DNA of 64,000 nucleotides from Dendrophyllia cribrosa (lineage: Eukaryota; Cnidaria; Anthozoa; Scleractinia; Dendrophylliidae). The stretch covers positions 26,814,597-26,878,596 of the forward strand of contig JAJLRJ010000009.1 of NCBI GenBank assembly GCA_024195265.1, given 5' to 3'. Position numbers and translations under genes: made by a program. The notes below the pieces were generated by a model that saw only the letters and a program-made list of their open reading frames with translations, was not told where the DNA came from and did not search any database. Below, in pieces: positions 47,901 to 59,700 of this stretch; positions within the stretch are counted from its first letter, which is position 1, and the number at the start of each line of letters is the position of its first letter.

Positions 47901-48561
47901 ATTACAGTCTGTCCAGCTAGACATCATCATGCTTATGTACTAATCCCTTTGTACAAACCATTGTCTCTAATGACAGACAGGAGTTGCTGGGTCTTCCTAC
48001 TTACTCACATCTTTCAGTTCTGCTTTTTCTATTGAAAATATTACAAAACAGTAAAATGTTGCCAAACACTTGCCTTATTTTCCCCCCTTCCCACCACCTT
48101 GAGAAAGGCCACACTTCCCTTCCCTCCTTGCCTGTCTCCTGTAGAATCTAAACTGCCCCCTTTATCAGTGACGGATCTAGAGGAGGGCCACAAGCCCCCT
48201 TTTCATACCTTGCAGAAAGTTTTTTCAATCCAAAACATTGTCAGCCCCCTCGCCCATTCACTCTGCCCCCCCCCCCCCCCTTACAGTGGAGTCTGGATCC
48301 ACTTTATCCCCAAGTTCCCCCCTCCCCTTGCCCCCATGTCCAACCCCATCCTCCTAACCTGTTTAAGCATTCACTTTTTCTGAATGATTTTTATTTCCTC
48401 TTAGCTTGACAAAAGATGTGACAAGAAGGCCAAAGTACAGGGAGTTACTCAAACATCCTTTCATCTTGAGATATGAGGAAAAACAAGTTGATGTTGGGTC
48501 CTGGCTTAGCAGAGTGCTGGCGCAGGCGCCATTGCTTGACTTTGATAAATTGGAGATATGA
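35943..48561 (+). CDS. MAP2K4: Dual-specificity MAP kinase kinase 4 (MKK4/SEK1), complete, 11 coding exons
   Basis: This is a cytoplasmic/nuclear MAPKK that phosphorylates JNK and p38 on Thr-X-Tyr. Coding exons: 35943-35961, 36277-36397, 38967-39021, 39414-39527, 42854-42973, 45162-45281, 45579-45630, 45738-45865, 46466-46546, 47468-47616, 48405-48561. They sum to 1116 nt (371 aa; human MKK4 is 399). Motifs: an N-terminal basic/hydrophobic MAPK-docking site (REKLKLNF), glycine loop GRGAYG (82-86 region), catalytic Lys103 in MAVK, HRDVKPSN with Asp201, DFG at 219-221, activation-loop Ser229 and Thr233 in SIAKT, and MAPE. The C-terminal region (HPFILRYEE) matches the DVD-type MAP3K docking site. 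MKK4, not MKK3/6 or MKK7, is indicated by RSTVDEKEQKQLLMDLD and the ERLRTH exon. The small exon at 38967 restores phase between exons 2 and 4. No frame damage is seen. Introns 2, 4 and 5 carry most of the repeats. Confidence 0.97.
36596..37783. mobile_element. TIR element with AACCCATTGACACCTGA ends, in MAP2K4 intron 2
   Basis: The left end AACCCATTGACACCTGA is exactly inverted at 37767-37783. A second TIR element (37348-37722) with AGGACACTGACTATAAAAGG ends lies inside. The remaining interior is non-coding. Confidence 0.75.
37348..37722. mobile_element. Inner TIR element with GGACACTGACTATAAAAGG ends
   Basis: The left end GGACACTGACTATAAAAGG is matched by CCTTTTATAGTCAGTGTCC near 37703-37721. 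It is nested in the element 36596-37783, so it inserted later. Confidence 0.7.
39585..39725 (-). mobile_element. SINE tail fragment
   Basis: GTGCACATATCACATCATTG, CTCATAGCGCTTTA and GCAGCCACTATCGGGTCCAT match the 3' part of the SINE at 285-400. The tRNA-like head is absent here. It is in MAP2K4 intron 4. Confidence 0.55.
40157..41533. mobile_element. About 1.4-kb non-autonomous mariner/pogo-like element with TA flanks
   Basis: CAGTACCGCCCAAAACTATT at the left and AATAGTTTCAAGCGGTACTG at the right are inverse, with TA on both sides. It carries CG-rich inner palindromes such as GAATTCACCGCGGC. The flanks are themselves inverted (CTCAGGT and AGTATTCAATCT words at about 40038-40130 and 41550-41655), so it inserted into an older foldback. 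Confidence 0.75.
41929..42474. repeat. GATC-dense satellite inside a foldback element
   Basis: The ends are CAGTTAACCCTGGTGAAAATC and its near inverse GATTCTCACCAGTTAACTG. In between, degenerate 12-14-bp units of the type AAGGATCTTTGAAGATC run for about 515 bp. I count 32 GATC sites, where about two are expected by chance. AAGGATCCTT and AAGATCTT are self-complementary, so either strand can form many small hairpins. Confidence 0.8.
42503..42736. mobile_element. Palindromic MITE, CCCCATTCACACCAATGC ends
   Basis: CCCCATTCACACCAATGCTT and AACATGTTTAAATGTTGTTT on the left pair with the inverse on the right, which ends GGTGTGAATGGGG. Confidence 0.8.
42994..43140. repeat. Short tandem repeat, CAAAGGGCTTC unit
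   Basis: About seven units of CAAAGGGCTTC(CA), 13-14 bp, degenerate at the edges. It is in MAP2K4 intron 5, directly after the exon ending at 42973. Confidence 0.75.
43375..43425. repeat. AAT microsatellite
   Basis: AATAATAAT repeats run from about 43375 to 43420. Confidence 0.9.
43595..44605. repeat. 62-bp tandem repeat with alternating A/B units and interspersed 200-bp spacers
   Basis: The marker CCAATCAAAATG recurs at 43619, 43681, 43743, 43805, 43873, 43935, 44003, 44065, 44311 and 44373. Spacing is 62 bp, or 68 where TACATG is inserted. Units alternate strictly: type A has GCACG and ACTCTAA, type B has GCGCG and ACTTTAA. After eight units, a spacer beginning TAATGGCTTGTGGAACATTA follows (44101-44298), then one more A-B pair, then the spacer again (44407-44603). 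Confidence 0.92.
44682..45126. mobile_element. MITE with GGCCGTTTTTATGCTA ends and repeated AGACGACTTTAACGTCT palindromes
   Basis: GGCCGTTTTTATGCTA at the left pairs with TAGCATAAAAACGGCC at the right, and TAT flanks both. The interior is full of GACGTTAAAGTCGTC and its inverse, including a near-perfect palindrome around CTCGAG at about 44718-44752. It ends 35 bp before MAP2K4 exon 6. Confidence 0.8.
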
Positions 48562-48628
48562 TGTGTTTCAACTATTTTTGCACAGATTAAATAATGTAAA
48601 TACTTTTAAAAAATCTTTGAATGAATAG

Positions 48629-49280
48629 TGGACTTCGTACTTGTTGAAGGATCATGGGTTATCAGAGCAAACATGCTGCCAAGTTCAGTGTTTGTATGGG
48701 AATCTTGTGTTAAATAATTTCAGTAAAATTTAATTTTTCTAGTATTTGTGAATTGAAAACCAACGATACTAGAAAGAAGATTTTACTCATCAAATTTGAG
48801 GAATAAAGCGGTTGTTTTCCATACATTAGCCTGTTCCAGGCATTCAGATAGTGGTGAAAGCGCAAATAGTTGGGGAAGGGCGCGAAGAAAAGCGAGCGAA
48901 AAAAATGTGGGGAGAATGGGGAGCACATTTTTTTCGCTCGCTTTTCTTTGCGCCTTTTCCAACTATTTCCGCCGTTTCCTCACTATCTGAACGCCTGAAA
49001 CAGGCTATCCATACATTTGTCTATAATTTTTTCTATGGGTTTTATTGACAAATGTATGGAAAACGCAAAAATTAATTGCACGATTTCTAACACAGCTCAA
49101 CTCCTCAAATTTGATTAGTAAAATCTTCTTTCTAGTATTGAAAGTTTTCAATAATTTATTTACAAATATTGGAAAATTTAAATTTTACCAAAACTATTTG
49201 ACACTGGATTCCCGTACAAACGCTGTAGTTGGCAGCATGTTTGCCCTGATTACACATGATTCCCATTAAGCATGAAGTCC
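48629..49280. mobile_element. Foldback element with about 190-bp arms, just after the MAP2K4 stop
   Basis: The left arm (48629-48820: GGACTTCG, GCAAACATGCTGCCAA, CTAGAAAGAAGATTTTACT) is answered inverted by 49080-49280. A second hairpin with GCGAGCGAAAAAAATGTG arms sits in the loop (48829-49005). It probably lies in or next to the MAP2K4 3' UTR. AATAAA at 48802-48807 is in its left arm; a nearer ATTAAA is at 48586-48591. Confidence 0.75.
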
Positions 49281-51407
49281 TCTATTAAGCAGCAGGGAGA
49301 GATTTGATCTAATATTAGCTACTACTTGGCATTGGTTCATTGTTTGATGCATTATAACAGTTGGGTTTCTACATTTTCTTAAATGACATTAAGTAATGGT
49401 CCTAGTAAGAAGTAGGCAACCTAACGGCAGGGAATGCAGAAAGGTGTTAATTGTGATATTGTTGAAACCGTCCACCTCATTGGCTAAAACATGAAAATCT
49501 ACCATAACTTAACCAGGTAGTGCATTTATTTCTCTCTAGTTTACTAATTGATTCCCTTTTAGTGAAAACTATTCTGAGTTTTAATGCAACCAAAATTCTA
49601 TGTGGGAAACATGTAAAATTAGAAGCCTTTATTGGCCATTGTTTTTGGAGTTTTACGATTGGATGAAATCTTGTAGCACAAAAGAAACATCACTTTAAAA
49701 TAAAGTTCCAGTACATTTTATTTAAAAAACATGTTGTCCATAGATTGATGCATTCTCATTAAAAATCCCTAAACAATCTTATGTGGGGAAAGCGAAATGC
49801 CGCGGAACAATAGAGCATTGCCTACTTCTTACACGCATTGTTACTTAAGCTATGGCAGATTTAAAATTGTTGTAAACCGCAAATGATTTTCTCTGCAAAG
49901 CTGCCACAAGGAACTCCCATGGGGGATCATTATTTCACTGAATTATCAACAAGCAGGAAAGGCATCTTAAATGCCTGTGTGAATGGCCCTTGCAATGTAG
50001 TTTAGGTACAATGTACACAGACCTTAAAAGAGCTATTGCTAGATATGCCTCCTATTCACCAGTTCAATTTTATTTAAATTTAAATTGTAGCTAGCTAAAT
50101 TGCATTTTGCATGAACTAAAAATAATATAAAATTAAAAAAAGCTTTTTTGCTATACAAGTATATGTAGTATGCCATTGGTTCTGTAGTAGTGCTTTTTTA
50201 AAATGTATTTTGCTTGTATTGCTTCCCAAAAAGAAAATCATCAATTTAAATAATTCGTAAATTAAATATAGACGCAAATCTAGAATTTTTGCTTTTTAAT
50301 CTCCGCTACAGTTATTTCTTTTCTTTTTTATACAGCCAGGTAAATACAACATGTCTTAAAGTAAATGTACCAATGAAAAGTATATTTTTGATCTTTTTGA
50401 AGGATAATTACCAACCTTGCAGAGGGTACAATGTACGTACATGTACTGCAATGAACTGTAGTTAGGAAAATATTGCATTTGTATGACGATTGTACAATCA
50501 AATTCTATTTGTACTCTATTTAATTTGTTAAAACGGTAAATTCAACCAGATTAAAGGGCTCTGTCATGGTGGTTTTTATGTTTTTGGCTCAGAATGTGCT
50601 AGAATTAAAACTGAGCATCTTATTTCAAACACAAAATGCTCTTAGATCACCAAGAAGAAGATATCAAACAAATGGAACAAACTTGAAAAAAAATGGGCCC
50701 AAAATCCATTTCCATCGTGGCCATCTGTAGTCAGACAGTTGTTTATAGTTTTAGTGCACTCGTCAAGTGATTGTAAACAAAACTGCAGGGCCATTATTTT
50801 GGAGTTTTCACTGATGCAAATACATCTTTTGGCATTTCAAAGTGACAGTAGAAATTGATGACATTTATAGCCCCTTTAACTGTGAAGGAAATACATAACC
50901 AACTAGCACAAAAAGGCGTTATCTCTATTAACTGATAATGATTTGGAAAAAGGGAGCATTCCGCTCTTAAACTGGAAACCTTAAATCAGTCTCTCCATTG
51001 AATTTCACTAGAAAAATTAGGTGATTGTCTTGTAAAGATGTTTTAATAAATTGCTATTTATTATAAAGGTATAGAGAATAGCTTGCGAGAGCAGATGTTT
51101 TGTTTCACCCGAAACAAAATTAGCATCTCGCTCTCCTATCTCAGGCTAGAGAGATAACTAATGTTGGAAAAACACTGAGATTTGTGTTTAAGTGTGATGG
51201 ACAATTAAAAAAAAGGATTATCAAAAACAAACTTGTGAGCTTTGTGTAACGGAGCATTTGACATTAATCTTTGACCAATCCCTGGGGATCATCAGTATTA
51301 CAACTTCCTCAAATGTGATTGGTTCATAAACCTCAGTACATTACTCTATTATTTGCATAGTTTGTTGTAATCGTACAGTTTCATGAGCCAATCACGTAAA
51401 AAACAAG
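49281..51407. other. Intergenic stretch, little recognised
   Basis: No coding frame. A possible MITE with AAAGGGCT / AGCCCCTTT ends lies at about 50552-50880, and a small GCGAGAGCAGATG hairpin at about 51083-51140. Otherwise I see nothing. Confidence 0.5.
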
Positions 51408-51690
51408 TAATAGTACCATGCAAAAGAACTACCGGACGTTTCATTTGAATGGTCACACCATAGGATTTCGTCCACAGACTCAAAAGTTAGAACAAATGGT
51501 ACCATGCAAAGTACTGCCGAAGAGGTTTCATTTGAATGGTCACACCATAGGATTTCGTCCACAGACTCAAAAGTTAGAACAAATGGTACCATGCAAAAGT
51601 ACTGCCGAAGAGGTTTCATTTGAATGGTCACACCATAGGATTTCGTCCACAGACTCAAAAGTTAGAACTACACTACATGTCTCCATAATT
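51408..51690. repeat. 87-88-bp tandem repeat, three units
   Basis: GTTTCATTTGAATGGTCACA recurs at 51438, 51525 and 51613. Each unit holds GGATTTCGTCCACAGACTCA, AAAGTTAGAACAA and ACCATGCAAAAGTACTGCCG. Related diverged units occur inverse at 54785-55070 (two to three units) and singly at about 63600-63680. Confidence 0.9.
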
Positions 51691-51699
51691 GACTCCGAG

Positions 51700-53206
51700 A
51701 GTGAAAAAGATAAATAGTTCAGCAAGTTGGAACAAACACGTAATAATAAGAGTTTCAAATGTATACTTTAATATTCCACACAAGCGCTTTTTACGGCATC
51801 CTCGTTACATACAATATTTACACAGATTAATATATCCCTTTAAAGTGTTAATGAACTGCTAAAGTCACCGACAAGGGGCCATGATTGCTCTTATTATATT
51901 TCTCCTAAATACTTGTAAAACCAAAAAAATCCAACCTAAGTTACGGAGCATAAAAAACGTTACACCAAACCATATTAAAGTCAAATATTTGACGGTTGAA
52001 AACCAAACAAATGAAAGTTAGTACTTTAAAAATCTAGTTTTAAATTTGTACTTAGAAACCAGTGATTCGATTGACTGATGGTTTGAACATGGCGTTTTCA
52101 GTAGATAGCTTCCAACGCGTCCTCAGTGTCTCTCTTGTTTCTGATGAGAAGCGTGCGAGGGATGATGGGAAGGAGGAAGACGAAGGAGAAAGACTTTCCT
52201 CTTTCTTCCTTCCCATCACCCATTGCACTCCCTTTTAACGCACGCATGCAATAAGACCAGAAGAAAGACGACTGGGAACGAGTCAAAGTTTGTCTAGTGT
52301 GATCGCCAGTGTCGAACGAGCCGGCAGAACGAATTCAATATCTTTGTTTACTTCCCAGAACCAAACAAATGTTGAACGACTTGACATTCAACATCATTCA
52401 ACAGCGTGGCCAAATGAATTCAACATGTTGAAATCACGTGATGCTGAACGGCTTTGGCAGGGCTTAAGGGTAGTTCTCGAAAATACTTGGCAACTGACGT
52501 AGAAGTCACCTGGTGGAATAGTTCATCGTCTGTTTTGTGCTCAGTTTCCGGTTTGAACCTGACTAATCACCCAAACACTAGTAGACAACGAATAGAGATA
52601 AAGCAGACTAAGGAGTCCTTAATTTCTTTGCTTTAGTAGCCTGCCAATGTACTGCTATCTTCTCTCCAGAGGATTCAGCTTAGGAGAAGGTCTTCGAGGA
52701 CCCAAAGGTCTCGATGGTGAGGGTGGTTTGGGTCCATTGTGCTGTGAAAAAATTACGCTTTGTAAGAGTGGATATGTGGTAATCACAAGTATCTCTTTTT
52801 TTTCAGGGAAAGTCCACCGAGCGAAACACGCGATCGCGCGCTAAAACTAAGAGATGCAACGGGATCGCGCGCTAAAACCAAGAGACACAATACGACCGCG
52901 CGTGACTGCTCCTTTCGGCAAACTATTTTTGTTCGAACTCACGTGTGTTGCTCGCTTGACTATGCCTGAGATAAAGACGCACTACTCGTAGTCTAAAATT
53001 GACGCTAAAGTTTAGTTTATTACTAATTTGCCAACCATCGACCTCGTTTTCAGGGCCCTTCCTTTTTCTTCCTCAAAAGAAGTAGTACCCCGATTACGCC
53101 TGGTCATGTTGCCCAAATCTGGGAGCTTTTCAGAATCTGTCACTCGTGCGGTTGTAAAGCGTAATATTGTACTGAAGGGATTTGAAGCATTGATACCGCA
53201 TAACAT
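51700..53206. other. Intergenic / 3' UTR stretch of the CCDC33-like gene
   Basis: No gene recognised. A GA/CT-rich palindrome (GATGGGAAGGAGGAAGACGA and its inverse) lies at about 52160-52218, and a doubled ATCGCGCGCTAAAAC unit at 52832-52885. The 53012-53206 part is probably the 3' UTR of the CCDC33-like gene. Confidence 0.5.
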
Positions 53207-56200
53207 TTAGTTTGTAGCAAACATTTTTCTACAGTACACAAGCGCGAAGGTCCCCAACGAGTCACTGGGTCGCGTTTGCAGGTAGTTTATAGCGGTAACA
53301 AATAAGAACATTAACATTAACAAGTAGATGATACAAACCCAGTCCAGAATATCCACAGAGGTAGATGAATACGAATTCTTGTATCCTGTTTTCTGAGCCA
53401 AAACACTTTCATTTAATTTCATCTACAGAGGGAAAAATCATGTTGTTATTGAGTGATTCATCAACTGCACAAGGGTCGGACCTAGAAAGCAGCAAGGCAA
53501 AAAAACGTTTTTTGTTGTTCTATATAAGATTTAAACTTACTTAAGAAATGGGTAGGAGGTATGGCAAACCTATTGGAAAGTCGGGGATCCTGAGCGAAGT
53601 AAATTGGGGTGGGGGGGGGGGGGGGGGCATCCTTGGATTCACCATTGCAATTGATAACTCACACCGACTCTTGGCGACGACATTGAGCGAGATATAGACG
53701 AACCCTGGATTATGAAAAAGTTAATGTACCAGGAAGGAGAAACATGGCCGTAGAAGGCAATGCTTAATTAAGTCATTTAACTGGACACTTCCGCTACAAA
53801 TGACTAGTGGAATATGAATTGATAACCTGGTGGAAGGGAACCAATCATTAAGTGTTATAGCCATTCCCCAAGGACTGTCAACCAATCAGAGCGCACGATT
53901 GCTCATATACAGGGACTGTCTATATCATAATGACTGTTATCGACACTTTATTTAAAACGTTTTACCACAGATAAAGTTGGAAGAGTTGTTCCGCATGTTC
54001 TATATTTCCTTTACAGAAAATAACGAAAGGAAACCATTAAACACCATATATATTACCTGTAATTCAGCTTTGTCTTTTGCCCACTTTCTGACATTTTCTG
54101 ATAACTGGAGAAATTATGAATAGACGTTAATACAAGTTGTTTTGCAATTGCAAGATGATATGCACCCGGCGCGTATCTTCTTGCACGCCAGAAATCGAGC
54201 CTATTAGTTTAGTTGACAACATTCATTATTCTTTTGTGCAATTCCCCACTCCAGAAACTATGAAAAATACCATAATACTCTTTAAAGTGCAGGCTTGGGT
54301 GGTGCTTGATGTAAGCCTGATATTTCCAATTTCTTTTGTTTTCAGCACGAACTGCATGTGCTTTGCTTCAACTTCGTGGCAATTTGCATACGGTGCACAT
54401 TTGTATACGAACACACAAAGCTACGTTCTACGTTCTCTCGTTCTTGTGCCATTCTAACAAAGGAGACTTGAATAATTACATCCCGGTGAGGCTGAGCCTG
54501 CACATAAAAGATTATTATGGTATTTTCATAGTTTCAGGAGTGGGGAAAATAGACAATATTCGTATTCTCGGTATTGAACTAGAACTAGCCTACAGTCGAG
54601 GCTCATGCGGGGGAATATCATTAAAAATATTTGCATGTGAAAAGATTCCTCCGCATGAGCCTCGACTGCACGCTAGTTCCAGTTCAATACCGTGAATACG
54701 AATATTGTCTATTGTTACGTGTCTCGAACATGTAATCTCGCAGTCAAACATTTGGTCACGTCATGGTTTTCTAACGTTTAAGTCTGAGAATGAAATCCTA
54801 AAGTGTGACCATTCAAATGAAAGCTACTGAGCAGTACTTTCCTGTGGTGCTGTTTATTATGCTGTACAAGGTGGCTTTAACTTCGGAGTCTGTGGATGAA
54901 ATCCGAAAGTGTGATCATTCAAACAAAAGCTACTGCGCAGTACGTTCCTGTGGTACTGTTTATGCTGTACAAGGTGGTTCTAACTTTTGCGTCTGGATGA
55001 ACCATTCAAACTAATGCTCTTCAGTACAATGTTCATGCGGTACTATTTGTTCAAGAAGTGAAAAGGTTGAAGTATGTCTTGGCAATTACTAAACTAAAAT
55101 ATTACCTGTTTTTCCAGTGCAACAATGCGCCCTTCTGCTCTTTCCAGTTTTTCAAACAGTTCAAGGCGTTCCATATCTGACATCGGGTCGTTCTATTAAA
55201 CAAACACATACCAATCGCACACACTATATTAATATTCTCCATGACTGTAACGTATAGCATAGGTTAAATCATTCAGCACTGAGATATATCCAAACGTCTA
55301 ATTAGACATTTTGTTTAACTGCTTCTCGGTAGTTTAAAGTTGATATTGAGTACAAACACGTTTGAGCAGTTTTTAATTGAGAAGTAATATCCTGTTTTGT
55401 AATTGGCTAAAAAATATCGCGCCACTTTCACAACCAATCAGTAAAACCACAACCAATCGCCGGCTCCATGTATTTGCTTCGAGTCGACTGTTGATTGGTT
55501 CATTGGATTGCATGCCTCTGTTTTGATTGGCTGGAGCGATTACTTTGGTTTTGTATTTACGACACTCATTTGAAAACCCCTCCAAAGGTGTTGTCACATA
55601 AAAACCTACTTTTCTCCGCAAAATAAAAAAAGGAACACTGCAGCGTGAAACCACTTGAAACGGGAAACAAGAAGCGGGACAAGTTGCTGTAACGGTTACA
55701 GTCAGTTCTACTGTCTGGAACACGTCAGTTCCATTTTCTACCCAGTATAATCTAATAAAAAGAAATAAAATCAACGCTGATGACTTACACTAGCCACATG
55801 TTTGTCAGGAGGCGATCTGAAATACAAACAATGAGTATTTTAGTAAACAGTTTTCAGCATGTCACAAGCATGGGACTACAAAGAAAAATTCTGAGGCCCA
55901 GATGGAAAATGAACCCATGACTTTCTGCACACTGGTTGGTATACAGAAGGCGTATACAGAATGGAGGAGAGGGTCGCGTACCTTGGTAGTTTCTTATTGG
56001 CTTCAGCAGTCCTCAGCATGTCCTATGAGGTGACAAACAGAGAAAAGCATTTACATGAGTTAACAAATTCTACATTTAAGCAAAAGACAACATCACCTTA
56101 AGTTCATTTTAACATAGATATTGCCATTTACTACCTTGTACTGCATGATTTCTGCTTGTAGCTTGATATTCTCTTCACTAAGGGTTCTGTAGGTTTCGTT

Positions 56201-56713
56201 GCTTTCTACAAAGAATAGCGCAGGCAAGAATATTAAAACGTGTACTGTGAAAATTAAAATGGAACTCTCGTTTTGAATCCTGAATATAAGCTGTGAAATG
56301 CATCATATACGATAAGCTCATCATTCATTCCAAAGCTATTAACAATCCATAACTGTCAAGTTTTAAACATACCGCCATTATACTGTCCTCCTTTCCCTTG
56401 TTTGGCCAATAGCTGCTCAAGTTGTACAATAACCTGCAATAAAGAGTATCACGCAAAAGAACGGAAGATTAGAATAAGTCTGTTTCCAAGCCTAGTGACT
56501 CAATCCATCAACTTGGCCTTCTCGTCCAGCCTCTTCTCGTAGATGGATGTTAACCAATCAAAGGTGTATTCCCAGTATTTTGATAGTTTTACCATCAGGT
56601 TTCTAAAATCGTTCATAAACCTTGGTTGGACAGCTTCGCACCTACAATAGGCGACAAAATTGTTGAGACACTTTCGTTTTGGGAAAATAACAAACCCAAA
56701 ACCCCTTCCCCCT

Positions 56714-56757
<44 letters not shown>

Positions 56758-59700
56758 CCCTCCCCCAAACCAAAGTTGCATTTGTTGTTGCCCACAGACT
56801 ACTTGATCAACGGTACAACATTGCACAGGGGGTGGGGGTTGGATGGAGATCACTTTTTCGAGAGAATCGTATGGTATAAGTTTAAGAAAAGGTAGGAAAA
56901 GTCGTTTTGGACAAAGTGTCTCAACTAACTTTGACGCCGATTGTAGCTTAGCTTGGTGGCCACTAGGTTGGCGCTCAAGTCAAGTCATTCCTCCCCTCCC
57001 CCCTGGATGGATGGGATGCTAACCTAATCATTTATTAACTGTGAGTGCCCAAGTCTGTCCAGTTTCTCCCAGTGGATGGGTAGCTAACCCGCCGGTATTT
57101 TGCAGTCTGTTTGGTCAGACCATTCATGAACTTTATACAACTAGAAGGATAAGCGATGGCTCAATTGTATGGAAACACAAACTAAAATTGTCTCTAAACA
57201 ACTCTTCCTGCGTCTTTAAGTGATTTAAGCAACCGGGGCCAGGGCTCCAAACACGGAAGTTTTGGTCTGATGTGCGCTTCACAAAATTCGTATCATTTGC
57301 GGCCTCTAGAAGTGTTTTTTTCTTACTTTCTCTTGTTTCTTGCACGTATCTTGAATGGCCTTGCTCTTCTGAACTCTGCCCTATAAAACATGACGACAAG
57401 AATGGAATAAGCCACAAAAATCGAAAGTTATTACACATCAACTGTATTTCGGGGATGTGGTTAACAATGCCTGGTAACGCAACTACGATTACAGAATATG
57501 GCACTTCAAACACAACTCGTAATAATTATCCTCGAACGCGCCGTGATCACTTTCTGTGCTGAATTTCGTGTAACACGAAATTCACGCTTGAATGCATTCA
57601 ACCAATCAGATCACGCGTATGAACAATGGAGCATTTCAAAACAAAAGCAAACGACCGCAACGTCTTTTGGGCGAAGGCGGGCCTTTAAGTTTGAGCAAAG
57701 AAAATCACGAGCGTGGTAGTGGTTTGGAAACCTGATAGCGCTTGGCGATTTTATTCCTTCGTTTTCTCTGTATTTAGTTATTAGTTTGAGAAGCTGTATC
57801 AAACACTCTAGAGCGTGTTTCATCAGGCATCCAAACACCTCGAAGTCGGCTGCGCCTTGTTTTTTTCAACCCACTTCTCGGAGTTTGGATATCCTGATGA
57901 AACATTCTTCGGTCTCATGTTTGATGTATTACGTACAATTGTCACAGATACGTTATAGACTATCAAGTAAACAGGTGCATGATAAGAATTAGTCATTTAT
58001 CGCCAAGAAGATAATATCTGGTTCTTCTTAGAAATAATCGGTTGAAAGAATGTGTGCACTTTTTGAGCTAACGGTGAAAAGGCCATAAATAATCACTATA
58101 TCCAGTGTCAATGTATTTAGCACGAACGTACTTACAGTTGGCACTGTTTTTAAGTCCCCTACTGGTGACGGGACCGCCATTTCTACGTGGTCATCCGAGC
58201 CACGAGAAAATCTAACCGTTTGCAGATATCGCAGCAAAGGTAGCACCTTCGTCGTTAGTTATTTTGAGACCCTGAGTGTTGTTTCAGCCGCGGACCGAAC
58301 CGGCGACCTAAGGCTCAACAGACCAACGCTCTACCAGCTGAACTAAACCTGCGGCGTATCCAAGTTGGGCTCTGGCGCAACACAGTACCACTCAATGTGA
58401 TCATTATGTCTTTAGTGCACTAACCTGTAACTTTTGTAAAAGTGCCTGTTGGCCTTCATGGGCTTCTTGCAGCTTCAAAAAATCCTTTTCCGTCTCATTT
58501 TTCTGAAAAAAAAAACGCATCTGGTCAGCAAATGTCATTTAAACATTTCCTTAACCAAAGATATCTCGAACATTGACACATAAAGACTGCTTTGACGACC
58601 CAAGATTTGGAGTACTACAAGAAGTGATTAAAGTACTGAGAACCTTGTTCCTGTGCTGAGTGCCGTACCGTAATTACCTGTTGTCGTTTTAATGGACAGG
58701 ACAGGACAGGTTTTCAACATCTTTTTGAAAAAATGCTCTGATGGATGTGTGAGAAAAATCCATCTAAATGCAAGAGCCGTGAAAGGAGGGGTGGCGAGGG
58801 CGAACGTCAAACTTAACAACTACAACATCAGAAAACTTAAACAAAACTTTGGAAGGTGCGATGGTATGGTGTGCAGCAAGTGACATTACCTTGATGAGAT
58901 CATTTTGAAGACGCTGAAGTCTTGTTTGAAGATCCTGTTTCTTGGACGATTCATCTGCTAGTTTCTTTTTCAGGAGAACTATTCATTTAAGGAAAGAAAC
59001 ATATTATTGTCAAAACAGAGGTTGCAGCATCATTTGGCCAAGAATGAACGTGCTTAACATCTCAAAGTTTACAATTCTACGGAGAGCCTAGGTGATTCAT
59101 TGATTGGGTAATTAGTAACCACATAGGAAGAATACATCTAACATCTAACATCACGAATGTGGCAACGACAACAAATAATTAATCCAATTTCACAATACTA
59201 TTGTTTTTCAAACAAAGCGAGTTGAGTTCCGTGCCTTCTGCATTGCATGCAGCCAAATTGCAACGTGTACCCACCCTTGGTTTTAATCCAGCGTTCTCCC
59301 TCAAAAAGGTTTATTGCAACATTGCACATAATTATAAAACTTTGGAGGTGGACATACGGTGCAATTTAGAAATTGCGCGAAATTGAATTGTTCACACCGT
59401 GCCTCCGGCCTATAACTCCAACATGTCAACAGCTAAACTACATTCTAAGTCTACCCACATGGATAGGATCAACTTCCCAAAGGAACTGTGGATGAGTATG
59501 TATTCTATGAAGAAAGGAGTTACTTTATAGCCTTAATTCGTGTTGATGGCAATTTTCTTACCAAATTTCTGCACCAGTTCAGTGTGGGTAACATTATCCA
59601 AGTCTTTTGAAGTGACCATCAGCCTGGATATCTCGTCATGTTGACCTAATTCTCTTCTAAGCCTACTATTAGCTTCCTGTTAAAAAAGAAATTATTATAA

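Noticed and set aside
53012..53206. Minus-strand frame after the CCDC33-like stop, as a possible extra exon
   Set aside because: It follows an in-frame stop with no convincing acceptor that keeps phase, and a poly-A signal lies within it; more likely 3' UTR.
56500..56853. Frame with a poly-Gly stretch (and poly-Pro on the other strand)
   Set aside because: It is produced by the poly-C/poly-G tract inside a TIR element.
57133..57513. 126-codon minus-strand frame in a CCDC33-like intron
   Set aside because: No domain; it does not fit the exon phases of the gene.
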